DNA of 64,000 nt from Hysterangium stoloniferum (taxonomy: Eukaryota > Basidiomycota > Agaricomycetes > Hysterangiales > Hysterangiaceae), in the NCBI GenBank assembly GCA_015178975.1, contig WHVD01000026.1:803395-867394 (forward strand), in the 5' to 3' direction. Below are positions 1 to 9,747 of this stretch, piece by piece. Within the stretch, counting starts at the first letter, position 1; every line of letters starts with the position of its first letter. The translations under genes and the position numbers were made by a program. The notes under the pieces were generated by a model. That model did no database searches and was not told the origin of the DNA. It saw nothing but the letters and a program-made list of their open reading frames with translations.

Positions 1-171
1 CAATACCATGGAAAGGGTTTTTTCACTTTTGAACTGATGACTAGGATCTCAGTCAAATCATAGAATAATGGCCATTATTTGTTTGTACAAACAAATATAT
101 ACATATAAATAGTATGTCTGAGTTTAAAATAGTTCCCACACTTCCACACTTCTTGATTCCTAACCACCATC

Positions 172-1972
172 ATGGTCAGATCCCTCTCTCTTACTCAACA
201 AAACACCATCCTCTCCTTGCTTGATTCTGGCCACTCTGGTGAAGCCATTGCCAAGAGAACTGGTGTTATCCCCTCTGCCATATCCAAACTTCGCTCCAAA
301 CAACATTCTCTCCTTCCCAAAGCTGTTGGGGGTCATCCCTCAAAGCTTTCCCATACCAATATCTGACATGCTCAACACCTCATCACCTCTGGCAAATCTG
401 AAAATGCTGTCCAAGTGACCAAAGCCCTCACCAACATTATCAACCAGCCCCTCTCTACCAATACAGTCTGCCTCCACTTGACGAAAGCTGGTATGAAGGC
501 TGTGGTCAAGTCAACATGCCCCCTTCTTTCTGCTAGGCATCGCAAAGTTCACTTAGATGTTGCCTATGCTCACAAGGATTGGACTATGGAGGACTGGAAG
601 AAGGTCATATAGTCTGATGAAACCAAAATCAATTGCCTAGGGTCAGATGGACATAAATGGGCATGGAAAAGGGCAGGTAAAGGCCTGAATGATAGGCTGG
701 TAGAAGGAACTCTGAAGGTTGGAGGAGGTTCTCTCATGATGTGGGGCTGTATGACTTGGGAGGGAGTTGGCTTTTCTAGCAAGATTGATGATAGGATGAG
801 CTCCAGCAAACCCTGGAGTATTATGGTCTCAATCCTCCTGACATCATCTTTCAGCAGGATAATGACCCCAGGCATACCTTCAGGCTGGTCAAGAACTGGC
901 TAGAGGAGCAAGAATTCAGGACTATTGTCATATATTTTGTCACTTTGTTTCTTTGTTTAACCTTTAAGGGACATTAGTCAAATAGTAGAGGACTGGATCG
1001 TTTAACTTTGGCTCAAGAGTTTAAGATGTCATTGTTCTGATAACATAAGATTTATTGCTAGCTCTAAACCCTAGAATTAGCATATCTTAACCCTAGGTAG
1101 CTAGGTGGCACTGCCATGGAAACCAGCAGAGTCATGGATTACATACTAATAAGGTATATCTAGCCTTTATAGTATGCAATCTACCCCATCTCCTTGACTA
1201 CATATTGAGGGAGATGACTCATTGGTGCATCATATCAATATGGCTATGCAATGAGTTATGATCAGAGCTATGACTCAGATACATAGCTCAGATACATAGT
1301 CATAGCTGGTTGGATAACTCTGAAATACACTTATGAGTCAAGTATGGGAAATACTGACTCATTCTCCTAGTCACATTACTTAGTAAGCAGGATCTTGGAC
1401 TAGTATAAATACAGGCTCAAATCACGTATTTAGGATATCATTCAATATCACATCACTTGCTCATTTAGCTACACTTGCCTACTAGGTCCACACATTGTGC
1501 TGAAGTTGAGTACTCTCCTTGCCAATCTGTTGACCATCTTGTTTCCTTGAGTTGAGCTTTCTCCTCGAAAAAGGGACATGGGCATGTAGTTGAATAAAAG
1601 TGGATACTGATTTAATTGACAAAACTCCTATATACAGATTAATTTGAATTTGAATCTCCTTTCTCAAGCTACACTACTTAACTCAAGTAAAAAGAGTTTA
1701 CAAGTATGCTAAATAGTAATAATACATTACAACTATGGTTTTGCCTGCACAGTCTCCAGACCTGAATCCTATTGAACATCTCTGGGGTTGTCTCAAGAGA
1801 AGGCTTGCAGAGCATGAAACCCCCCCCCCCCAATGGAATCCATGAATTGTGGGAAAGGGTTCAAGTGGAGTGGGATGGAATACCAGTTGAGGAGTGTCAG
1901 AAATTGATTGAAAGCATGCCTAGAAGGGTTCAGGCAGTGCTTAAAGCAAAAGGTGGTTATACCAAGTACTGA
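172..1972 (+). pseudogene. Tc1/mariner transposase, broken and split
   Basis: The reading frame starts at an ATG at 172 (MVRSLSLTQQ) with an N-terminal helix-turn-helix segment and a GGHPSKLS linker. The DDE domain follows: SDETKIN near 613, QQDNDP near 854, and SPDLNPIEHLW after the solo LTR near 1755. The protein ends with KAKGGYTKY and a stop at 1970-1972, the family's usual C-terminus. If the solo LTR and one copy of its target duplication are removed, the frame joins as EFRT-MVLPAQSPDLNP. In-frame stops lie at 364-366 (TGA, where Arg is expected) and 610-612 (TAG, where Trp is expected), and there is a frameshift around 790. It cannot make a full enzyme. Confidence 0.8.
926..1731 (+). 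mobile_element. Solo LTR with 5-bp target duplication ACTAT
   Basis: The 806-bp sequence begins with TG and ends with CA. It is flanked by ACTAT at 921-925 and again at 1732-1736. A TATA-like stretch (near 1404) is followed by a start-region-like pyrimidine-rich segment, as in an LTR promoter. A close relative without the last 25 bp lies at 6247-7006. No internal retroelement genes are present, so it is an LTR-LTR recombination remnant. It sits inside the transposase frame of the host Tc1 element. Confidence 0.85.
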
Positions 1973-2186
1973 TAATATGTAAATACCCTTTCCAGTTCAA
2001 AAGTGAAAAAACCCTTTCCATGGTATTGCTGTTTTAAATTGATCATATCTCTACACCCTGTGGCCCAAATAACGTGACCCAGGGAGCAATCTTGTAGCCA
2101 AGGATATGTACTATGTATGACTCCACCAAAGCTAAGCGGAATTCCCATGCTGTAAGGCAGTGCACTTCACACACTGCAACACAGTT

Positions 2187-2487
2187 GTTCATCCTGGATG
2201 AACACCTGCATACATGCAACACCTGCAGCTTCAGTGCTAAAGTTGCGTGTGCACAGTTGTTCATCCTGGATGAACACCTGCACACATGCAACACTCACAG
2301 CTTCGGTGCTAAAGTTGCATGTGCACAGGTGTTCATCCTGGATGAACAGCTGCATACATGCAATACCCACAGCTTCAACACTAGATAAAAGTTGCGTGTG
2401 AACAGTTGATCATCCTGGATGAACACCTACATACACGCAACTTCGGTGCTAGAGTAAAAGTTGTGTGCACACAGCTGTTCATCCTGC
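2187..2487. repeat. Five-copy tandem satellite of about 72 bp built from hairpins
   Basis: Units start at 2187, 2259, 2331, 2408 and 2477 (spacing 72, 72, 77, 69). Each complete unit has a 17-bp palindrome, GTTCATCCTGGATGAAC. A second pair of arms, of the form TGCAnACATGCAAC and GTTGCnTGTGCA, brackets a GC-richer loop. The fourth copy has one altered palindrome base and the fifth is cut off in its palindrome. The reading frames across it on both strands are short repeats and do not look like genes. Confidence 0.8.
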
Positions 2488-2579
2488 TTCCTAGATGCCC
2501 TACCCTATGACACCCTACCTGACCCATATAACCCTAAACCCTGACAACTAGACTCTTTGTTCTAAGCATTGTAGTGCAA

Positions 2580-3235
2580 TCAAATCGGCTGCCTGATTTT
2601 TATGAGCACTGTACTTCAGTCAGAGCAATCCCTTGATTGATCTGGGCACTGTCATGTAACCAGATCACCCCCTTAATTAATCTGAGCCTTCTCCTCCCAT
2701 CAGATCGTCCCCTTAATCAATCTGAAACTCATTTTGCAACCAGAACAACCCCTTAATTAATCTGAGCCTTCTGTTGCCATCAGATCACTCATTAATCTCA
2801 GCCTTGTGTTGCAACCAGATCACCTTCTCAATTGATCTGTGCATTGTCCTGCATTCAGAATAATTCCCCGAATATTCCTGAACACTCTCTGACAACTAGA
2901 TTCTGTATTATAAGCCTTACATTGTGATCAAATCAACTGCCTGATTTTTCTGAGCACTGTACTTTAGTCAGATCAACCTCCTGACTGATTTGTGCATTGT
3001 CATCCAACCAGATCACCCCCTTAATTAATCTGAGCCTTCTCCTTCCATCAGATCGTCCCCTTAATCAATCTGAAACTCATCCTGTAACCAGATTAGCCCC
3101 TTAATTAATCTGAACTGATTCTGGGAACCAGATCCCCTTCTACATTCATCAAGCCCTTGTGCTTCAACCAGATCACCCCCTTAATTAATCTGGGCCCTTG
3201 TGCTCCAACCAGATTACCCCTTAATCAACCTTAAC
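2580..3235. repeat. Minisatellite of about 42 bp, copy A
   Basis: About 16 diverged tandem units carry CAGATC, a C-rich spacer, TTAATTAATCTG and a variable GAGCCTTGTNTTGCAACC tail. CAGAT and ATCTG are inverted within a unit, so each can form a small stem. The same unit recurs at 50748-51290, again just upstream of the same unclassified repeat body, so the minisatellite is part of a larger dispersed element. Confidence 0.75.
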
Positions 3236-3775
3236 TTCATCTGCCAATAAAGGCATTTCCTTTTCTGTGAACAATACCTCTCAACATATAAATAGTGGGC
3301 CTCTACCACCCCATCTCCCTCATCCTGACTTATCCAGTCATCCCTCTATCCAAACTATCAAGTGTCAATACTTGTTACTATCCTCTGACACATCTCTATC
3401 ACATCCTGCCCTTACTTTGGCCTGATTGCACTATGAGCTTGAGTTATGATCTTCTACCTTGCAACTTTGATGTTGATACCTTTCTTTGTTTATTTATCTT
3501 TATTTTAGACAAGTCACTTATTCACCTCTTGTTTGCTCTACCCTTTCATCCTTGTCACTGTGCTCTTCTGCACTCTCCTCTGGAATATTGCCTTGCTTGT
3601 TGGGGTTCTGGTGCAAAGGTGAGTGCACTGTGTCTAACTTATCCCTAGATACCTTTGATTTGTACCTTCTTCTTTGTTGCTTACATTTTCTCATATGTTA
3701 TATGGTTTCCATACTTCATGTATGTCCCGCTGAACTGCTATGCCTCTCTCTGAGACTAGTATTGTACCCTAAACC
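3236..3775 (+). repeat. Unclassified dispersed repeat body, copy A
   Basis: This segment matches 51280-52270 over most of its length, including a TATA-like CATATAAATAGTGG followed by a CT-rich transcribed-looking region, and a shared end near GACTAGTATTGTA. Several open frames of about 100 codons on the plus strand are serine/leucine-rich and resemble no family that I recognise. It may be the 5' part or LTR of a retroelement, or a non-autonomous element. The shared TATA and the shared ends are seen; the class is not known. Confidence 0.5.
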
Positions 3776-4826
3776 CTAAAACCATGCTGTTTCAGGGCCC
3801 TCCTGACTGTTTGGGGTGAAACATGATGTTGATTGATGGAATTAATGTAGTGTGTGGCCTGGACAGCATGATCTAGCTTGCCAGAGATGATTTGATGGAT
3901 GATCCTCCTGTGGTCGGTAGGAGAAAGCTTGAAAGGATGTCCACCTTTCAGGTTTTCTTTGTTTATATCTGTTGAACAACACCATTGAAACACTTAATTT
4001 TGGGCATGGCTGCCCAGTATCAACAACTTTCGGGCATGGCCATCCAACACCAATAACATGCTGCCTAGCAACATATGCGGTTAAACATATATAAACTGAA
4101 GGATTATGAAAGTATCACCTCAGTCCATTATATCATATATGAGACTGAGGTGAGTTCAAAAACAGTTATGTATTTGCACAATGTAACTAATAGTCATCCA
4201 TCTTTAGGTACATGAAATATAGTCCATTATATCATATACAAGACTGAGTTAATTGTCTTTAGATCTTACTTTCTAACAATATCCACCTCCTGACCAATTC
4301 TACTTATAGTAGACTTGCTAAGACCTGTTATAGTGGCCACATTCCTATTGGAGAGTCCATTTTGTAGGAGGGAGATGGCTTGTTCTCTTTTGTGAGGAGA
4401 AATAGTTTTCATGATGAGGGTGATAGTTAAAATGTGGCTTTCACAGTCACATATCAATTAGAACATGGAATATATGTTACATGATTTGTTTTGGAATTTA
4501 AGAGGTCATACAAAGTACTAGAATAACCATCCTCCTAGGTGGACACAAGGTATCTGTTATGTATTTCTATGTTTTCTCCATTTTTTACCAATGCCCCCCA
4601 AGATATCTGGTTCAAAAAGGATGCTCATAAAAGTGTCCCAATGATTGGGTATTTGTAAATATTCACTGTGACACTAATTTTCATCAAGCTTATCTAATAC
4701 TTGGGCACAAAGGTATCAGTATACTAAGGCATCTCTGAGAATATTTTCACTATTTTAGAAAGTTTATTTGATCAGCTATAAAACATTTAATTGGAATTAT
4801 CAAAACATTGGGACACTTTTATGAGT
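3769..4826 (-). pseudogene. Tc1/mariner-like element, N-terminal transposase fragment
   Basis: On the minus strand the frame from 4412 begins MKTISPHKREQ and carries a resolvase-like helix-turn-helix (LSNRNVATITGLSKSTISRI). It breaks near 4266 and resumes near 3975 with NKENLKGGHPFKLSPTDHRR, followed by SPQTVRRALKQ, as in Tc1 transposases. The DDE domain is absent. The roughly 270 bp between the two parts is an insertion holding a 28-bp direct repeat (4122 and 4221). The upstream end shows facing copies of CATAAAAGTGTCCCA at about 4624 and 4808-4823. Confidence 0.65.
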
Positions 4827-5566
4827 GTTACGACCAGAAAATCTGCCAGACCCCGGAACCCATCCTATATGCACCCGACTCTCTATATACACCAAGTTAC
4901 AGTTACCGAACAACCTGCTAAAATATGGACCTCACATCTGTCTATGCCCGACCCTGTGTCTCATGTATCAGTCATCAGAATACCTGCTGGGACCCATGCA
5001 TATATCAACCTGTCTAAACCTGACTATGTCTCAAGTACAAGTTACTGGACTCCACCTAGACAATCTGACAGCTTTCTAACTGAGCCTTGTTCCCATTATG
5101 GTTTTATGACCTGTCAAGTTTCTTTCTCCACTCCTATTCCATTCCATCCCTAACACCAGGATTGGTGTTTATCTTTCCCATTTCATGTTTGCTTGTTTAG
5201 GATTTGATTATTACCAGATTTGGTATAGCATACATTCCAAAGTCTATATACTCTAGAATGTTTTGTACATACAATCCAGTCAGAAAATCAACTAAGATTT
5301 CCCCCAGTAAATTAGTATAATCCTCTCTACTCTTATCACTCTCATCTTTGATCTAAACTCTCTCATCATTGTCTCGGGGCCCACGGCCCCTCTGACTCAG
5401 CATCTGACCCATTGACCTCTGTGCGTTTCCCGACTAGACTCTACAACCCAACTCATCAACTGTTTGACAACTCAACCTCTCAACTACCAACCACCACCCC
5501 AGACTCCCTGGGTTTCCCATCTGCCAGTTTGAAACAAGGCTATGACCCATGGGGTGCAAGCACCCT
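4826..5566 (+). mobile_element. LTR fragment of the TGTTACGACC family, 3' end lost
   Basis: It begins TGTTACGACCAGAAAATCTG, like the solo LTRs at 28328 and 35663 and the inverted fragment at 50050-50745. It shares their CAGTCAGAAAAT and TTTCCCCCAGTA transcription-start-like block (near 5277-5310). It lacks the usual 3' end with the AAGCTGAAGCC motif and the TAACA terminus. Its start abuts the Tc1-like terminal motif at 4803-4825, so it probably inserted into that element. Confidence 0.65.
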
Positions 5567-6200
5567 ATTATGCTACCACCCCACAACTTTACACAGTCGC
5601 TTTGCAACCTGGATCGACAATTCTAACTATTCATTAGAACATATGATATGATCCAATTCAGAGAAACTTATTAAACCTATTACATTATTTATCACTATTT
5701 ATCATTATATACTTTATATACTTTTGTAAATTCACTGAATCTAAAAGACATGATCTGTGGGAGGCAAGCCTCTCACTATGCTACCACCCTACAACTTTAC
5801 TCAGTTGCTTTGCAATCTGGTAGATCAATAATAATATCTTGAAACACTACATCAGCAATCATATATGTCTTGGAATAGTATTTTCAAATACTTGACCATA
5901 TAACCTTTGTATTACTTTCTGCAACCATGTCATATTGAGGGCTTCTGTACATTCCTACATTCCAGCTTCCCATTTATTTTCATTCATACTTATACCCCAC
6001 TTCCCTTCCCTTCTACTCATCCTCTCTTCCCTTCTACTCATCCTCCCTTCCCTACTACTAATCTCCAGGTCAAATATTGAGTTAGAACCTACCTGTTCTC
6101 ACCATGCTACCATCCACAACTTTACTCTGTATCAACAAATCTAAGTATTTATTAGGACATGTGATCTAACTCAGAGAAACTTATTGTAAAGTAATTAAAT
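5567..6200 (+). repeat. Three diverged copies of a short repeat
   Basis: The phrase ATGCTACCACCC-ACAACTTTAC recurs at about 5570, 5778 and 6101. A second phrase ending TCAGAGAAACTTATT recurs near 5658 and 6170. The copies are 200-320 bp apart and diverged. No protein-coding frame of note covers them. They may be a broken duplication of the 3' part of the preceding LTR. Confidence 0.45.
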
Positions 6201-6246
6201 TTTATTAATTATTTATACTTTTATATACTTTTTGCTTCTGCACAAT

Positions 6247-7006
6247 TGTCATATATTTTATTTGTTTCTCTGTTTAATCTTTAAGGGACATTAGTCAGAC
6301 AATAGAGGACTGGATCCTTTAACTTTGGCTCAAGAGTTTTATGATGATGTTGTTCTAGTAACATATGATTTACTGCTAGCTCTAAACCCTAGATTTAGCA
6401 TATCTTAACCCTAAGTAGCTAGGTGGCATTGTCATAGTGATTCCATGGAAACCAGCTGAGTCATTAATTACATACTAATGAGGTGTCCCTAACCCTTGTA
6501 GTATGTAATCTGCTTTGTCTCCCTGACTACATATTAAGGAAGATGACTCATTGACTAGTCATATCAAAAAGGCTGTGAGTAGGGATGATCTATGACTTAG
6601 ATACATAGTCATAGCTGGTTGGATGACCTATGAGTCAAGTATGGGAAATACTGACTCATTCTCCTAGTCACATTACTTAGTAAGCAGGATCCTGGACTAA
6701 TATAAATACAGGCTCAAATCATGTATTTAGGATATCATTCAATATCACATCACTTGCTCATTTAGCTACACTTGCCTACCAGGTCCACACATTGTGCTTA
6801 AGTCGAGTACTCTCCTTGCCAATCTGTTGACCGTCTTGTTTCCTTGAGTTGAGCTTTCTCCTAGGAAAAGGGACATGGGCAGGTAGTTGAATAAAAGTGG
6901 ATACTGAATTAATTGACAAAACCCCTACATACAGATTAATTTGAATTTGAATCTCCTTTCTCAAGCTACACTACTTAACTCAAGTAAAAAGAGTTTACAA
7001 GTATGC
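6247..7006 (+). mobile_element. Second copy of the 926-1731 LTR, 3'-truncated
   Basis: The sequence follows 926-1710 base for base over long runs, with scattered substitutions and small indels, from TGTCATATATTTT to GTTTACAAGTATGC. It stops at 7006, where the full copy has about 25 bases more, so the last part is missing and unrelated sequence begins. The preserved TATA-like box and the mirror-image minus-strand open frame in both copies come from the shared LTR and are not a gene. Confidence 0.8.
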
Positions 7007-7343
7007 ATGTCCTACCGGTATCCATGGATTGTCGGGACCCAAAGGTGAGTCCGATCACTTTCTTGATTGTCAAGCGGGTCGCTAATGCGACTGATGGGCG
7101 TTCCTGAGAATGTTGCCACCGTCATGTTAGGAATGGTAATGTCAGGTCCCCTTCTCTTGTCTGACGTCTCTTCGAACGTCATCAGAACCGAGAGGTGAGT
7201 CCGACTGACATCTTGCTCGTCGAGTGGGTAGCTAATGTGACTGAGGGGTGTTCCTGAGAATGGTGTCACTGGCATGATCGAAATGGTGAGGTCGGGTCCC
7301 CTCCTCTTGTCTGACGTTTCCTCCTTGAAATCAGAGGATCAGA
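7007..7343 (-). repeat. Two 150-bp tandem units with a conserved minus-strand frame
   Basis: GGTGAGTCCGA occurs at 7044 and 7194, exactly 150 bases apart, and the two units match over their whole length. On the minus strand both are open in the same frame and encode related 50-residue units (FEETSDKRRGPDITI and FKEETSDKRRGPDLTI, each followed by FSGTP and RTHL). The frame closes with a TGA just upstream of unit 2 and has no clear start. I do not recognise the protein. The base composition is richer in CpG than the flanks. Confidence 0.5.
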
Positions 7344-7564
7344 GTGGTGGGATAGGCTCATCCCTTCGTGTTCGTGAACTGTGATGGTGGCCATGATAAG
7401 TGGTGATGTTGCAGTGAGGAACTGATGCAATTTGGATGTAAGGAATAGGAGAGGGTGTAGGATTCTGAATTAATCAAAAACTGCTAATGCTGGATTAACA
7501 ATATTGAATTCCCAGAATGTCCACCAGTTTATGTAATGTATTATTACTATTTATCCTCTTCCAG

Positions 7565-8732
7565 ATATTAGGTGATAGCCCAAATAACCTTGTTTAGCCA
7601 CACTGGAGTCATCCCAAGGTTTTTGGAGTTTGAAAACCTTCTGAAAATCCTAATATTTGGACAAATTCTCTAAGAATTCCTTGAACTGATAAATTGTTTG
7701 AAATTTTTAAGTTTCAATAGGATTTTCCAAAGTGGAAATTCATATCTGAAAACCTTAAAAATTTGTATCAGGAAACTCTGACTAATGGTGTTTCCTCTTA
7801 GAAAATTTGGCCAAATAGTAGGATTTTTGAAAGGTTTTTCAACTCTGAAAACCTTGGGGTCCAGTGCCATGGCATTTGTGCATATTTTAAAGGTCCACAC
7901 AAGTCTTAAAGATAAATGTTTGGGGTAATGAAATATAAACTCATAGAATAGGAAGTCATAGCCAAAAGGAATAGTCTCCCCAAACAATGTGAGGGTTTTT
8001 CAGTAAAATTTTGGATATTCAAGAAGTTGTGACCATCCTCCTATGTACCTACCTTAAAATTGTCATGAACACAATTGTATAGTTGGAAGTGTCAGAATAC
8101 TATAGTAGGTGAGTTCCCTTCCCAATGAAATCTTTCCACCTTGGAGTGGGTATGTAGACTCACCTGAAAAATAGAGCATGAAGAATTTATGCAAACAAGG
8201 AGAGAACAATAAATAAACATAACAATGCAAATATGAGCATGTGGGCATACTAAAGGAGACAAATAGAAAACAAGTCATTATGATCTAAATGAAGACAAAC
8301 AGAAATGACTTGGAAAATAAAATAAAATGTAATTGACTTACCAGACAAAGAAGAAAATGAGAGTGGATTAGTGAAATGCTGGTAATGATTTCATTGGAGG
8401 ATAGTCATAATTTATTGAATATACAAAATTTTATGAAAAAGTCCTCATATTTTAAAGTGAGACTATTTCCTCTGGCTATGACTACTTGTTTTAGGAGTTT
8501 ATATTTCATTGCCCCAACATTTCATCTTTAAGACTTGTATGCTCTTTTAAAATATGCACAAATGTCATGGTTAAACAAGATTATCTGGGTTGTTACCTAA
8601 TCTTTGGGATGAAATGCATTCTCTAGTATCTCTGTGACTTTTAAATATCCACAAATATCATGGTCAAACAACATTATTTGGGTTATGAGTTAATCTTGGG
8701 GATGAGATGCATTCTCTTGAATGTATACATGT
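7565..8732. repeat. Long imperfect inverted repeat (foldback element)
   Basis: The left arm (about 7565-8042, less the nested MITE) pairs with the right arm (about 8398-8620) through blocks such as GAGTTTATATTTCATTNCCCC, AAGACTTGT and TTTAAAATATGCACAAATG. The right arm continues as a tandem duplication of about 93 bp (8551-8632 and 8644-8725). The 350-bp spacer (8043-8397) has no recognisable gene. The open frames here are by-products of AT-rich inverted sequence. Confidence 0.6.
7601..7866. mobile_element. MITE with CACTGGA ends and CCA flanks
   Basis: The 266-bp unit starts CACTGGA and ends TCCAGTG. Its arms (about 7601-7680 and 7795-7866) are near-complementary, so it folds into one hairpin. 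CCA lies directly outside both ends (7598-7600 and 7867-7869), consistent with a 3-bp target duplication. It interrupts the left arm of the larger inverted repeat, because the sequences on its two sides are contiguous in the right arm. The ends and 3-bp flanks are reminiscent of CACTA elements, but no transposase is present. Confidence 0.65.
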
Positions 8733-9747
8733 AAACTTTCAAATATAGTTCATATAATTTAAATTTATTTAATTTAGGAAGTTAACCAGAACTACATACA
8801 GTATCTGGCCAACCAATCCATATCTGGCCAACCAATCCATGTTGTAGAATTTATCCCCAAAAGGATAATCTATATATGTTTGTTTGACTAAATGTTTGTC
8901 AGATACAAGATTAATATTAATATTTCCTTATTCTCCAGAATGTCACCTGATGGACTGAATTTAATGAAATATTAATTCTACAGCAAACAATATAAATACA
9001 TATACTTGAGTGGATAAATAACTTTTAAAGTTTTTGGCCACCCCCCATTGTGATGCAAAGAATGACATCATTGTTGTTGGGTGTCATGAACCACTAAAAT
9101 AGGAAACAGAAATGAAACAATGTTGAAAAACCATTGGATGGCTACAAAATGGATATTCAAAAGTGCAGTGATTTTTGAGATCAACTCACAAGTGTCCATA
9201 AGAGAGACAAAAGTGGTGGTTGCAAGTTAAAAGAAGGCATGGTGTTGGCAACCTTAGACAGAAACCAAAAAATATATGAAAGGTGACTGATGAGATGAAT
9301 TAAAAAGGGAAGTGAAATATCACAAACATTATGAAATACACCAAAACAAATACATGACTATAAAATACATTAGAAAACAGGTGGAGCAATGAAAAAAAAA
9401 ATGATGGTGGCTATGTTAGACAAAAAAACTAAGCAGTGTGCAAATGATGAACACATGAATACATTGAGAAGGATAGGGAAATTTGGTGAGCATTATGCAA
9501 GACACCAAATGTTTTGCCAGAAGATGCAAAAAATGACATATTTGTTGATGATATTAATCCACATGGACCATTCATGAAGTGATGGTTTTCAGAGAGGGCT
9601 TATTATATATGTAACTTCCTCATCTTTCTTATCTGAGGAGGTCATGGCCACTACATGAATGTTCAAAGTGTTCACTGGCCATATTTGGCAAATAACAATG
9701 ACCCCAATATGTTTACAAAGGGATGTCAGTGTCTGACTGCCACAGGT
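8733..9747. other. AT-rich interval with no recognised gene
   Basis: Only short open frames occur, with no recognisable domain. A 19-bp direct repeat (TATCTGGCCAACCAATCCA) lies at 8803 and 8821. The stretch looks like decayed intergenic or transposon sequence downstream of the NLR gene. Confidence 0.5.

Larger units (their letters stand above)
1..2028 (+). mobile_element. Tc1/mariner-like DNA transposon, split by a solo LTR
   Basis: A 36-bp terminal inverted repeat is perfect: bases 1-36 are the reverse complement of 1993-2028. Between them lies a Tc1-type transposase reading frame. The element may extend left of base 1, because in the related element at 29943-32932 the motif next to the transposase is only the inner end of a longer terminal repeat. 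A solo LTR (926-1731) interrupts it, so the element predates that insertion. No TA target duplication can be checked because the left flank is outside the window. Confidence 0.8.

Noticed and set aside
2187-2487. CRISPR-like repeat array
   Set aside because: Units are contiguous and diverged with no unique spacers, and the context is a fungal genome; it is a satellite.
2530-3785. Telomere-like CCCTAAACCCT stretches
   Set aside because: Only one or two units each, not arrays; also seen inside LTRs at 1071 and 6384.
7670-7987. A 105-codon minus-strand gene
   Set aside because: It lies wholly within nested inverted repeats and has the composition of AT-rich non-coding DNA.
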